Shown: in pieces, positions 26,053 to 37,781 of the stretch
Position numbering within the stretch: the first letter of the stretch is position 1
Layout of the letters: each line of letters begins with the position of its first letter
From: Sanghuangporus weigelae
Taxonomy: Eukaryota > Basidiomycota > Agaricomycetes > Hymenochaetales > Hymenochaetaceae
Assembly (NCBI GenBank): GCA_033182465.1
Contig: CP137323.1
Coordinates: 2,356,001-2,420,000 of the forward strand
DNA: 64,000 bases
Direction: 5' to 3'
The notes under the pieces: generated by a model
Told to the model about the DNA's origin: nothing
Databases searched by the model: none
The model's input: the letters and a program-made list of their open reading frames with translations, nothing else
Translations under genes and position numbers: made by a program

Positions 26053-29000
26053 ATGGCTCCCCGAGTTCAGACCGCTGGCAATCCTTCGCTCCGAAACCGA
26101 AATCGTGTCACAAACAAGACCCGACTCAAGGTCATTAAGGGCAACATCGACGCCGATCCGATTGTGCTCGATGAGGATGAAGAACGCGCGAGAGTCGTCT
26201 CGACTGCTGGAGTCGACGCTGAGGATGCCAATGTGCGTTGTTCATTTTTTGTGGCTTTTTCTTTGTCGCAGACGACGCTTGCGCGGCCTTGTTGGATGCA
26301 CGACGTGGCTCGTTTTCATTGGCTACTTAGTTTCTCACGCCATTCCACGGATTGGTGGCTTACTAATACCACATTTTAGGAACACCATCTACAAGCAGTA
26401 CTATCGGCGGCCTCGCATCGTGCTACGCTTGCGCAGAAGGCGGCCGCGGCGACCAAAGGGGAACATAAGGAGACTTCGAAGCCGTCAACGGCGTTTATCC
26501 CTGTTCCCGATGCGGCCGGTATTGTCGAAAATGTTGATCAACTGTATCCGCCTGGAAGATGGGTGGAATACCAATCATACATTAAATTCTCCGATACCGT
26601 TGACGAGTCATTGCTGTATGGGCTCAATGATGGGTTCTCGTACTTTATGGACGAACGGGATGCTGAATGGTTAGAGAGGAATAACCAGGAAGCTCGTGGT
26701 GAGGGCACAAGTTCCCAAACCTCAGCCTCTTCGGCCGGTACGACGACGCGATCGGCTCGAAGTACAAAGGCTAAGGGCAAGGAGGCTGAGATGAGCACCC
26801 CTGTCGTGATGAACGAGGATGAATTTGAATTGTTGATGGGTCTATTTGAGAAGATCACCCATGACAACACACCATTTCTTCACGTTGTGCGTTTTCAAAT
26901 TGCTTATGAAAACCAATACACTCACGTTATCTCTAGAGTTTTCAGCAACAGCAAGGAAGTTGCATTGCTCCTTTCTCTGATTATTATGATACCTTTGCGA
27001 ATGAGCTTCCTAAATATCTTTTTGCTCGATATATGCACCCACCTATTCTGCCACCTTCTTCGGCTCTGCTACGCATGGCTAAGACAGTTTATCCGCACTG
27101 GCGGGAGCGCAAAGTAGAACGTGAGGGTTATCGAATCATTCCTGGTTTGAATGTATGTCCATTGTATACTCCCCCTTTTTACTCTCATTTATCAAGCCTT
27201 GCAGTTCGACGAATCCGATGCGAAGAACGAATCATATATATGCTTTCGACGTCGTGATACCAAAGCTATCCGTAAGACGCGTGCAGCGCAGGTGTCGTCC
27301 GCCGAGAAACTACTACGTCTTAAGGGCGAGCTTGGTCATGCGGCTGAGCTAGCACGAACTGTATTAGCTCGTGAAGTACACAAGAAGGAGGCCCACCTTG
27401 AGGCTAAAGAAGTCTGGGAGAAACGTTTAGCTTTCCTCGAGCTAAAAAGAAAGCATCCGGCATTGGCTGGGAAAGACGACGAGGATGTTCTCATCGAGAA
27501 AGAACGGCCTCTCAAGAAGCCGAAGACAGAGTCTGCTCCGTGCGTTTTGTTTATATCTATTTATTTTTTTGCCTTCCAGTTGTCCTGAGTCTGATGCGGA
27601 AATAATAGTACCATTCGTATAAGAAGTCGTCCTGTCGATCCTTCTGCCTCACCTGCTCCTCCTGAGCCTCAGATACGGCCTAAGGATAGACATGCCTCTA
27701 TTCAATCGACAATGGAAATGATCGTGAAGCGAATGAAGGAAGCAGATCATGGTTGGGACGACCAGATTGACGTGAGTTGACAGAGCTGTTCTATGTAAGG
27801 TGATACTGACTACTTTTTGTAGTCCTCGTATCAACAACCTCCTATCTCTTTACCTGATAGACACTTCAGGCCAGTGTCGGAAGATAGTAATAGTTCTCCA
27901 GATGCAGCTGCGCCTGGCCGACCCCGTCAATCGCTCTGCCTTCGCTTGCGCCGTGGACGCGGCGGGAGGATACTCATCGATCGCCGACGACCTCGTCTGC
28001 AAAGCGAGGAGGAAGCGTTTGCGATGTCGAGGCGAACCTTAGACGCAATTAGACATGCTGATGAGGCTCGTAAAGGTCCCAGAAACTTTGAGGCGCCAGA
28101 ACTAAAGGAAAGGTTACTGGAAGAGGATCAATTGTCCAGGCTCATCGGACGATGGCGCTTTGACACGTCAAGTGAATCGACAGGAACAGACGAAGAGGAC
28201 AGAGTATTGTTCGATGATTATAATCCAAAGTAAGGAATAACGTCTTTGGATTACTGCATGAGTTGACGTCTTTGTCTTATTTAGGCACTTGCGTATTCAA
28301 GCAATGCTGTTGAGTAACAGTGAGCCGTTAGTGACCGACCATCGTCTATACCTATTTGATCCGCAAACCGGCGCGCATGTTTTCGTTAACCCCCCGAAGC
28401 AGCAACTCTACAGCGCTCCCGTACCTCAGAGGGACGGAGCTTCGTATCAGCAAGCAAGACCAAATGCTCCATCTAGCAATCAAACTCGGGCGCCACCCCA
28501 ATCCGCTCCTCCTCAAGCTGTCCCTGTGGCCCAGGCGGTTAGCTCGATTCCCAACCCTCTACAATCGCCCATCAAAATCTCGGCCCCTGCCACAGCGCAG
28601 CATACCCGCTCTTCTTCCAGCGGCCCTCAGCGATCTCCTAGTAGTGCCTCTGTGAGCAGCGCCCAGACGAATGGCAATCCTTCCTCATCCTCTCCCGCAA
28701 CTCAGACAAGTGTCGCTCAAGTAAACGGGCTTCCGTCTCAGTCCAGTCCTGTCAATGGTATACTCCAACTACCTGTTACTTCTGTCAGCACTATGAGCAA
28801 TGGCAACGCAAATGGTCTCATGAACGGCGTCAATGGGACCAATGGCTTGCTGCCGGGACTTCCTGCGAACCTGTCCAACTTGACTCCGGCACAGCAGCAG
28901 GCCCTTTTTCTACACCAGAAACAGCAAAGTATGCAAAAGATATACGCAAACTACGCAGCGAACATGCAGCGTAATGGGCAGGCTCCTTTTGGGCAGCCGA

Positions 29001-29521
29001 TGATGGGTGGTACGGGGGCAGACAATATGAGTGCAGCGGTGACTCTTGCAAGTGCTGTAAACAATGCGAATCTTCTGGCTCCAGTCAACATGAACCTCAA
29101 ATTACCGGCACAGCGTCAGATGCAGTGGGCAAATCCTGCGCATCGTTCACAGTCCGCGCAAGGAGGTATGATGAATGGGAACGATACGAATGCGGCGATG
29201 CAGACTTTGCAAAACATGCAAAATGCGCAAAACATGCAGCAACTCGCAGGGCTTGGCTTATTGCAGTCACATACCCTGTCGGCCGTCAATGGGCATGGCA
29301 ATAGCCATCTATCTCCTCAACGAACGGCACATTCTCCATCCAATGGTCTCAGTCACGCGTTGTCACTATCACCTCATTTGGGCAGCCCTGCTCAATCCCA
29401 GGCGCGCGTATCTCCAGTACGAAGTATGCACACGCCTGTCCCACCCTCAGCATCTCCTCTGCTCCAGCATCAAGTCCCGAATCTCATCGGTGGCTTACCT
29501 TCGCAAAACCAAGGATTTTGA
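26053..29521 (+). CDS. EPL1: Enhancer of polycomb-like protein, NuA4 histone acetyltransferase subunit
   Basis: EPL1 anchors the catalytic Esa1 module to the NuA4 complex and helps bring it to nucleosomes. The start at 26053 gives MAPRVQTAGNPSLRNRNR. Exons about 26053-26232, 26380-26886, 26946-27152, 27205-27539 and several later ones carry the conserved EPcA region: VDQLYPPGRWVEYQSYIKFS, then DYYDTFANELPKYLFARYMH and YICFRRRDTKAIRKTRAAQ, the last followed by a long charged helix. The final exon (from about 28285 to 29521) is Gln/Asn/Ser/Pro-rich and disordered, with NGNANGLMNGVNGTNG-type low complexity, as is usual for fungal EPL1. The order of segments and overall size match the family, and the gene looks intact. 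Confidence 0.9.
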
Positions 29522-29966
29522 TTTCTCTCCCTATGCTATATGCATGCCTATGAGAAAATATGATATATGGTGCATATTGATATTCTTTCATTACAACAAC
29601 ATACATATCTTGCAGGTTAAACCCCTTCGACCTTCTCCTGCTTCCTTTTTGATACTATCTCGCATTTTCGTGCCTTACTACTGTATCACCTATTCGTCTG
29701 CTTTTGTATTTTGTTTGACGCCACTCATTCTTTTCATGCTCTTTTTATAATGCAACAGACGATGAAAGACGAAAATTTGCTGTAATTTATTTGTCCTTTA
29801 CGGTTTTAACGCAACTTCATTTTCTTGGGTCTTCGGATCAGAACTAAATCAGACTCGCTGATAAATTGAAAGTGGGGAAGAAGTGCCTCAATGTCCAGTG
29901 TATGGGATTAAATGCGTCTAAGCATAAGAGAACAATGGGAGAAAGCTATGTATGTATGCGATTCGG
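29522..29966. other. Convergent 3' flanks of EPL1 and TIM50
   Basis: AT-rich; holds the 3' ends of both genes and nothing else visible. Confidence 0.45.
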
Positions 29967-31783
29967 TTAACTTGTAGTCTTGGATGACACAGACCCATCA
30001 TCCTTCCCAGTACCTTCCTGCGGCTGACCCTGCTGAGGTGGAGGCGGCGGAGCACCTCCAATGCCTCCCAATACGGTCCAGAGATTACCAGACATCGCCT
30101 CTGCAGCTGCTTTACGATCCTCCTCGAGGAGCTTGTCAAACTGCTCGCGGTTGGCTGCGATATACTTTTGCTCCTCGATGTAATGCTGCTGCGCCTCCTT
30201 GCGTTTTTGTTCGAGGTAAGTCAGTGGTTCGGGTGAGTATTGAGGTTGCTAAAAAGAGTTCAAGACAAGACCACGGAGGCCTGGTTAGTTTGCTCTATGC
30301 AGCATTAGCTGATGAGACGTACAGAAGATCCGCCGAATAGATTGCTAAGAGTAAAGCTACCGGTCGAAATCGTAGCCTTTCCACTCTTCTTCCAGTCTTC
30401 GATAAACTGTCCCTTCGCCTCTGCTTCTTTCTTCGCATACTCGATAGGTATGTTCTTCCCTTGGTACGCTTTCAAGATAGGTCGTACATCCGGCGGCTTA
30501 TAGATCCCAATCGCTGGATACGAACGTCGTATAAGAGAGGTATTCCTGCGAAGAAAACGCGCCATACGTACATTCAAGGAAAGGGATCATAGCAATGAGC
30601 TCCTTGTCAGTAGAGTCTCCTTTCCATTTCGGCAGGATGATGGCGTTTTCAGGTTGCAAGGAGACATGCTCCGGCTCGGTGTCGATGATGACGACTTTAG
30701 ATAGATCGCGATTAAGGTAGCTCAAGTCTTTGACGATGCTGCCATTGACGGAGCGCGTGGATTCTCGGAATAATTTATAGGTGATAAAGAAACCGTATGG
30801 GTCGAGTTTCTCAATTATAGGTATTGCAGTCTGTGCAAGACGACGTAATATCAGTCAGGTCATGGGAGTAAGGTAATGCAAAAGGAGGACTCACGTAGTG
30901 ATTCTGGGAAGTGAAAATCACGACTTCGTAGAACTGTGAGAGATATGCTATGAAATAATCTACGCCCGGTCGTTTGGCCGTTCGCCAGCCATTTTTCCGC
31001 TAGATGATCAGCTTCACCTTCACATATACATCCACGTGAAAACGGAGATACGCACGTCCCATGTAGATGTTACTAATAAGTCATCTATAGAAAGTAGTAG
31101 AGTATATGGTTTCTGATATTGTGGTACAGGAGGCGGAAGGAGCTCTTCCCAGCTTGGCTTGCTGAAGAACTTTGGAATATGACGTTAGAGTCAGGTTCAT
31201 TGATGAAAGCCAGCATAGAACATACATCAAATAGGCTAGTGAACCGTTCCTTTGTCCGCCCAAGACGGGTAGAAGGGGCATCTTCTATTCTCTATGAATA
31301 ATGTCAGACAACCATAATACGAGGCATCGTACATCAATGACTCACAAGCTTCTTCGCCTTCAACTCTTCCGGTTCCCAATCTCTCCCTAAGTAAACCGTA
31401 TATGCAATCGCTCCAAAACCAAATGCTACCAAGGTCGCCCGGCTAAGGAAACGTCTTCTCCGCTCAATGCTGGACAACGAGTCCTTTGATGAACGTGCTC
31501 CCGTATGTTGCATCCGTTCGCTCTCAGTTTCCTCTGACGGCGCAAAATCTAAGCTAAGAGATGTGGTAGAGGGTGGTACAGGTTCTGAGGGTGCCCCTTC
31601 AAGACCTGATGGTTCATTGGGTGGTTTATCTGCGTTGCCGGGTCCATTGCCTCCTGAATCTCGCTGAGATGATGGTGGGGGCGGTGGAGGCGGTGATGGC
31701 GGCTTTGTCGCCAAGCATCGACTATTACGCACCGTCACATATCGCAGAGCTGGAAATGCGCGCGCGAGAAATACTCTCTGCAT
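29967..31783 (-). CDS. TIM50: TIM50, import receptor of the TIM23 translocase
   Basis: An inner-membrane protein that receives preproteins from the TOM complex and hands them to TIM23. The start at 31783 gives a mitochondrial targeting sequence ([20 protein letters not shown]). The open frame extends upstream to 31996, but that part does not look like a presequence. Proline-rich residues follow, then one membrane helix ([19 protein letters not shown]). The intermembrane-space FCP1-like domain comes next: [41 protein letters not shown], then [20 protein letters not shown] and [20 protein letters not shown]. In TIM50 the phosphatase motif DxDx(T/V) is degenerate, here S-I-D-D-L. The C-terminus has a coiled coil ([18 protein letters not shown]) and ends GSVSSKTTS. 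It is complete, with about seven small introns. Confidence 0.92.
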
Positions 31784-33286
31784 TTTTTTCAGTTGGCCGA
31801 GCGGTGAAGGCGGGACGGAAGGGCGTCTCAAAAAAGATGAGAGCACGTCACGATTGGTCACATGACTCGAATCTGATTTTCCATCGAAAATTTGGACTGA
31901 GCCTTCATCTTTCTCACTTCTCAACCTCCACCATCGATTTGTACGCCTTGAGACTCGAGGTCTTGGCAACTTGGAGGGTTCGTATACTTTATCCATTGTG
32001 AGTCAATATTACAAGGCAGTTCTTGGTCAGAGGCCAGAGGCTCCAACATTCTCCGACTTGTCTCGTTGGAAGAGCAAGTTATTGTCCTAGCTGATGATAT
32101 CAGCAGACCAAAGTATTGTATCAGATAACTCACAACAGATCTGCTATTTTTATCACTGCCCTCCGATCTGACCGTGATCGTGAAAAGTACGTATCCCGGA
32201 TAGGACATGATTATGCTCCTGACATAGGGCAAGCTGATACTATTGCGGGTTTTCGTCATTGGATTTTCTACTCGCATTTCTCATTTCTCATTTAATCTGT
32301 GAACCGTCCTCCAATTCTCTTGTTTGTCTGCGAGGGACGAAAAAATTGCATATCGTCTCATCGTTTAGGATTGGATGGCGAAACAAAGAATATCGAGACC
32401 GATATATCAAGTGATGAACTTTGATGGATATGGAATGTTCGTTTAATCACTGAAGCAAGCGTCCAAATTGCCCAGACAAGAGGAATTTGTTCAAATTTTT
32501 GTTTCGCAAAGACGGACGAAATGTTTGTTACAAGGGTGTTTGTGCTGTATTACTGGCGCAAAAAACCGTGGAGAAGGGTTTGATTGACATTCCTTCTCAC
32601 ATTAGTACTTTCTTTTCGCCGAAGTAGAGGCTCAGTTTTATGACGGAGACTCGTTCCCCATTGCCGATTCTGCAACCAGTGCAGGCAACAGGGATTGAGA
32701 AATATATTGGAATAAATATACAGGAGCGATCAAGAAGGGAAACAACAAGCAGGCAGCAAAGAATATTTCGACTAATACAATTTATCTAGGTAGAAGTACC
32801 AAGTCAAGATTCCACGAGGCATTTATCGAACCGATGACCGCTATCGAGCACAGCTAGGTGCTTTCGAAATCCGTGTTGGTATTGACCAACAATACCCCCG
32901 AGAGAAAGCAATCCGCTGGACAAAGTCGATAAGAAGGTCATGACGAGTCGGGAATTGTAGCTGGAGCGAAAGATGCACTACACTTGGTTTACGGAGCGCT
33001 CTCTGAGGCCGTGATGCTGGTCCGCCGCCATTGTCTTGGCTTTCTAACTCGTCGCAAAGCCTGGCTAGCAGGTCCTTCTTGCGCGAGCTGGATCGACGAC
33101 ATCGGGCTGCGGATGTTAAAGTACAGGAGGATGGAGCTCCAGGCGCCGAATAAATAATATTACGGTCGAAAACAAATGATCTTCGGTTTATAGGAAATAC
33201 AACCGGTTTTGGTTGGCAGTCGCGTTGCGTTATTAAAAGGAAATGACTGGTATTCCCCAGCAACTCGTAATGTCGCTTCGACGCGA
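31784..33286. other. Intergenic region between TIM50 and family gene A
   Basis: About 1.5 kb. An open frame on the minus strand at 33263-32841, just past the stop of gene A, reads partly like protein (KKDLLARLCDELESQDNGG). It lacks a good start codon and has no recognised relatives, so it is not called. The rest is AT-rich. Confidence 0.35.
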
Positions 33287-34482
33287 TCAGATGGCGAAAT
33301 GTCCCTCAACCGCCTCGTTGGCGATATGTATCCAATGATTCCACGTCATCGCCATATTGCTGATGTTTTCGTCCGGACGAGGGCTACGGAGATCAAAATC
33401 AAACGAGCTTGTTGACGGCCTTGGGACCGACCTGATCGCGGGCGTGCTGGAGATGGGCAAGTCCGGTGACGGACGTGGTGGAATGAATGGGCTGTCGGAC
33501 TCCGACTCGGACGAGTTCGACTCCTCGTCGCCGAAGTACGATTCCTCGTCATCTACGTAAGCGGGCGATGACTCTTCAATACGATTCTCCGATATGCTAC
33601 CTTCGGTCGACCGCGAGAGGTTTGCGATCCACTCTTTAAGTAGTGAACTATCGTCACTGAAATAGCCCAAACTTGAGTCGCTCTCGTCGAAGCCAGAGAG
33701 ATGATCTTCATAAGAATCATCGCCCCGCGTTATGTCATTCCCTCGCTCAGGTCTGTCGTCGACTGACTGACGTGCTGTAGCAACCGCACTGGGATCAGGC
33801 GATGGTGGACGAGCATAGGATATCGGACGGGACGTGGATGGAGTGGGTGAATGGAGGTTCTCGATACCGATTGCACGAGCCTTGCATTGTTCTCGCAGCT
33901 CAGGGAACAGTCTATCGAGCTCCGCTTGCCGGGGAATATCCTAGTTGCCCAGGGCATTAGGACCGTCTGAGCATGGTGGCTTACAGTTGAGAACTTACCT
34001 TGGTCACGGGGACACGTTCAACGTGTCGTGGCTTGGTGTCAACCTTAGCCAAAGGACGAATGTCTGACTCGTCTGAAGAAGTTTTCGATATTTCGGGGTA
34101 GGTCTCATTCCAATTTTCTGGTACGAAACCGTACGATTGGGCGGTCTGATGAGGTCATGGTAAATTATGGTGGCTGGAATGAAGTTTATAAACAGTGGAC
34201 ACTTACCTCCTCAAAACGGGATATCGCTTCCCGTAAGGCCATGTGTCTAAACGGGCGCGGATGCGCCAGTTCGACTTGCGTAACCTGGACGGTTGCTAGT
34301 TCAATCATTTCTGCGGTCAGAGCGGGCTCGCCATTGGTTTCGCTGTTGTCGCGCTCTGGAGCGAGCTTCGATTCATCGGCGGCCTGATTCTCTGCTGCGA
34401 AAGGGTTGAGCTTGTACGCCGTTCGCGCAGGCGTTGGGCGTTGACCTCGGAGTTCTTTAATGCGAGGGCTAATGAATACCAT
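33287..34482 (-). CDS. Acidic Ser-rich family protein, gene A
   Basis: Exons 34482-34207, 34145-33999 and 33940-33287 give 1077 bases and 358 residues. Exon 1 carries the family's first patch (YKLNPFAAENQAADESK) and the second motif (HPRPFRHMALREAISRFEE) right at the exon end, before a phase-0 intron of 61 bases. Exon 3 holds AELDRLFPELREQCKARAIG, close to EELDRLFPAERHQAKANAIG of genes E and F, and DDEESYFGDEESNSSES, close to EDSYFADEESNSSES there. The protein is acidic, Ser/Pro-rich and probably disordered. It has no signal peptide, membrane helix or known domain. Gene B lies upstream in the same orientation. Function is unknown. Confidence 0.72.
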
Positions 34483-35292
34483 GTTGGAAATCCAGATAGA
34501 AAGCAGAAGAGGTAGAAATGCGAATAGACGAGATGGGAATGCTCGAAATCGCCGAGGGGTGATGAGCGGAGGTTACGAAGAAAGGATGTTCGTTTGAGTT
34601 GCTGTTATATTCCGTAAAGCCTTGTGGCTGCTTGATGTTCGGCAGGTGCCGAGCACGAAGTTCACATCATTCCTTTTCAAGCCCCGTCATTGTCTTCCAC
34701 AAAAGGATTATCTTTCTCGTTGTCGATCTGACCTGGTCCGTGCTTAAGTGCTGATGGGAAATGATTTACAATGCATAGAGACGTTGCCGTACCGTTCGTC
34801 TGTGTTCTAGTTTTCCGAAGACCGTTGCTGTCATTTCCGAGTCCATCGAATGAACGCTGATCATTATCAACTGTAAGACGGTCAGACCTCAGCGAAGGTC
34901 TTTCGAGTACCGTGTCTATGTCAACCTCGATATACATGTTGATTTGATCGCGATCCGTCCTGCGATAATCATGTTACGATCGTCTATCTTACTTCCCTGT
35001 GCCTGTAGTTAATGCTCTTGTCTAAGTCATGTGATGGCGGAATATAAAACGATCAGTGAGACGATGTTCTTGTTATTTCATCTCTTTCTCCCCTATTTGC
35101 ACCACCAAACTGTGATTGGAGGCAATCCATTTTACGATGGGCAATATCATCACGCCATGCTCTGGAGGTGCGGGAGAGCTTCGTTCTGGACAGCTCAGGC
35201 AAAATTCTATGCCAGATTTAATACAACGACGACGTTATCGCATGCAAGTATATATACAAAAAAATGGTTCAGGTTTGGTGTATACGAATAGT
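34483..35292. other. Spacer between family genes A and B
   Basis: About 800 bases. A minus-strand ATG-started frame of 86 codons (34937-34677) ends in KDNPFVEDNDGA, faintly like the family's first patch. It could be a decayed family fragment or chance, and no splice partner was found. Confidence 0.35.
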
Positions 35293-36693
35293 TTATTCGA
35301 CCCCCTGCTCTATCGCGGAGATCATATGCTCCCTCTTTTTCGCCTTGTGATGCGCGTTTGACATGAGACGCATCCGGGGCAGCGCCTTTTCGGCCGCCAT
35401 AATGAATGCGAATTCCGCACCTGACATGCTTTCTAGCCATCGCAGGTCCGGTAGCAGAGCTGGCTTTATGCTGGGACAACCGTATGCTGCCGATGCGTAA
35501 TATGTTACGGATACCGTGGACTGGTTGGTGTATGAGGCGTTGGGCGCACTGTACTCCGAGTAATTTGTCCCAACAAGCGAAAATGGCGACAAAGGCGGTG
35601 ATCGGGATTTCGTGGACGATGTCCGAGTATGACAGTGTGCAACTTGCTCGGCATTAGCGCCGTCATCCTCGAACTCCTGCTCAAAAGATTCAGAGAACTC
35701 GGAAGCAGTATAATAATCCTCCCAGTCTTCGGAATCACTTTCAGCTGTCTGTTGGGGCATTGGCGGCTCTTCGAACATCTCGTCGCGCGAAGTGTATACG
35801 AGCTCGTCTTCCCCATTGGTCGATCTGCTTGGTTTCGCACGTTTCTCGTTGTCCGAATCGTTTTCACTGTTATTTCCGTCCTGCGTGTCCCGATCAGGAC
35901 TGCTGGGCAGAGGGCTAGGCATAGGTGTTTTTCTTCGCTTAGGAAGTACGAAGGTCGGCTTGGGAGGCCATTGACCCGGGGAACGGCCACGCTGCTGTTG
36001 ATCTGAATGTCGGGCTGAATCGCTCTGATGCAGGAAGGTAATGGACCCTGTTGTACGGACGCCTTCAGGTTGGATACGGGTGAAACAACGTTCGGGTATG
36101 CGGTTATCTCTCTCGGGTTTAGGTCGAGCTGGCTGGAGGTTTGGACGCCAACGGTCGTCTGTTTTGGGTGTCCAGATAGAAGACGGCTGGACGTGTCGTG
36201 CTGGTGCAGGTTGTGGGGAGTTTCTTGCCTTGGGTCGTTCAATGACGCGCCGGTGCATAGGTAGAGTGCTCTGTTCGTTCTCGGGTAATGCCAAAGGATT
36301 CGGACGGCGCTTCGAAGCAGCCCTTAGTATTGGAGGGTGAATTGATGTCATGTTCTCACTTCGAGATGCACGACATTCTTCAGCGCGAGCCATCTTCCCC
36401 GTATTATGTTAGTACTTTGTTCTCGTGGTCACGCTATATGAAAGCCATACTTCTTCAAATCTTCTTATTGCATCTTGGATTGCAGGAACTCGAACCGGTT
36501 GAGGCTGATAGCACACAACCGGAGCAGGCCTCGGTGCGGGACGCGGAATGGCGGCGAAGTTGTCAAGCTCGTGCACGGAGGTGAATCCATGACTGTTGAC
36601 AACTGTCTCTTCGGCAAAGGGGTCGAAGTTGAAAGTCTGCGGGATTCTGCCCTGCGAGCAGACGATTGCGATAAACTGTTCACCGTTAACCAT
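35293..36693 (-). CDS. Acidic Ser-rich family protein, gene B
   Basis: Exons 36693-36451 and 36393-35293 give 1344 bases and 447 residues. The start at 36693 (MVNGEQFIAIVCSQG) is preferred because it leaves an N-terminus of family-like length. A further ATG at 36735 is in frame. Exon 1 has TFNFDPFAEETVVNSHG and ends with YQPQPVRVPAIQDAIRRFEE directly before a 57-base phase-0 intron. Exon 2 opens MARAEECRASRSEN, as in E and F where it opens MANSSDSL. It contains PPKPTFVLPKRRKTP (PPRPTFVLKRSPPR in E/F) and a long acidic segment (DSEDWEDYYTASEFSESFEQ). The C-terminal part (AEFAFIMAAEKALPRMRLM) may form a helix. No known domain; function unknown. Confidence 0.72.
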
Positions 36694-37332
36694 GTTCAAG
36701 AATTGGTTAGATTTAGGGGATGTGTGAGGTGACAACGTTCGCTAGAGATATCGCTAGGGGATGAGCTGGAAGTTTAGGTCGCGAACCACTCTCCTTTTGT
36801 ACCTTTTCAATGACCCAAGCATCTGTGGCCTCCGACTAAGCACAAGCATAGCCTTTCAGTAGGCCACTGGCCTGAGCACACAACAGTGGTTAGAGCTATC
36901 GAATGCGGATGCTTTAGTTCGTTATTACGAAGGTAAGAAGGACTTCGCACGGATTAGGACCAGGTGTTCCTCAACTCAGTAATTGGAACATGAGCTTCAC
37001 AGGTATGTGATTTCCTATGTGATGTTGCGCCGTGTAAAACATGTGGTAAAGGCGGTACATATAACGTTGTGCACAGGAACCGCGAGGCCTCAATGCAGAC
37101 CCGCGCACATCACACGAGGTTCGCTGTTTATAAGGAGACCGATGGCCTGAGCTCAAGCGCTTGAACCCAGCTACAGGCTTGGCAGTGCAATATTCTTCCG
37201 TCTTTCGGTCTCCTATCAAATGACCGGTCCGTAACCAAAAATAGTCGGATTTCAGATTCTAACCGACGATTTTTTTCGATTTGAAATCACAAATGGTAAA
37301 AGTGAAAATCTTTCTTCAAAAGACACCGCAAA
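36694..37332. other. 5' flank of gene B
   Basis: About 640 bases up to the tRNA gene; presumably holds the promoter of gene B. No other gene seen. Confidence 0.4.
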
Positions 37333-37416
37333 TGCCCCCAGGCTGGATTGAACAACCGACCTCACCATAACTTCGTTGAGTACGAGTGGCGCGCTCTACC
37401 ACTGAGCTATAAGGGC
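37333..37416 (-). tRNA. tRNA-Thr, anticodon CGT, with 12-base intron
   Basis: Cloverleaf on the minus strand: acceptor GCCCTTA (37416-37410) pairs with TGGGGGC (37340-37334), followed by discriminator A at 37333. The D stem is GCTC/GAGC and the anticodon stem CGCCA/TGGTG. The loop CTCGTA places anticodon CGT at 37384-37382. An intron at 37380-37369 sits after position 37, the canonical site. The T arm reads GGTTG-TTCAATC-CAGCC with a G-U and normal pairs. Mature length is 72. It reads ACG codons. Its body is nearly the same as that of the second tRNA-Thr at 61984. Confidence 0.9.
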
Positions 37417-37781
37417 ACTATTACAGTTGCAAAATATAAGTTCACAACAAGCTTTGTCCAGGCACTGCACTGTGGTACCCGACCCATAACATCGTGTAGG
37501 TTTCTTATCACCTTACAGTCCCGTTGACCACCTCCCCTACTCGGCTCGTTCGTCCGACAACCCAAGCAGCCTCAATCTGCGTATTTACACAGCATCCTTC
37601 ACTGCAGAACTTTCTTATCATGCGCGTATAATAATATCACCCTGTTGAGAGCGTCGCTCTCAACAACCATCGTCATCATACTGCGGTCTCGTTCACATCA
37701 AGTGGCCTGGGATCATCTGATATATCTTCTCTGTGTATTCTGGTTGGTAATCTTGTATCAGGTTTCCCTGACGTCGAGACG
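37417..37781. other. 5' flank of kinase gene
   Basis: About 365 bases between the tRNA and the kinase start; no gene seen. Confidence 0.4.

Noticed and set aside
25826-26674. 282-codon forward frame overlapping the EPL1 start
   Set aside because: It runs through EPL1 exons 1-2 and intron 1 in a different frame, while the EPL1 frame has clear family motifs and correct splicing.
32841-33263. 140-codon minus-strand frame just past gene A
   Set aside because: Opens at a non-ATG codon, has no recognised pattern and lies in the expected 3' untranslated region of gene A. Kept as a possibility only.
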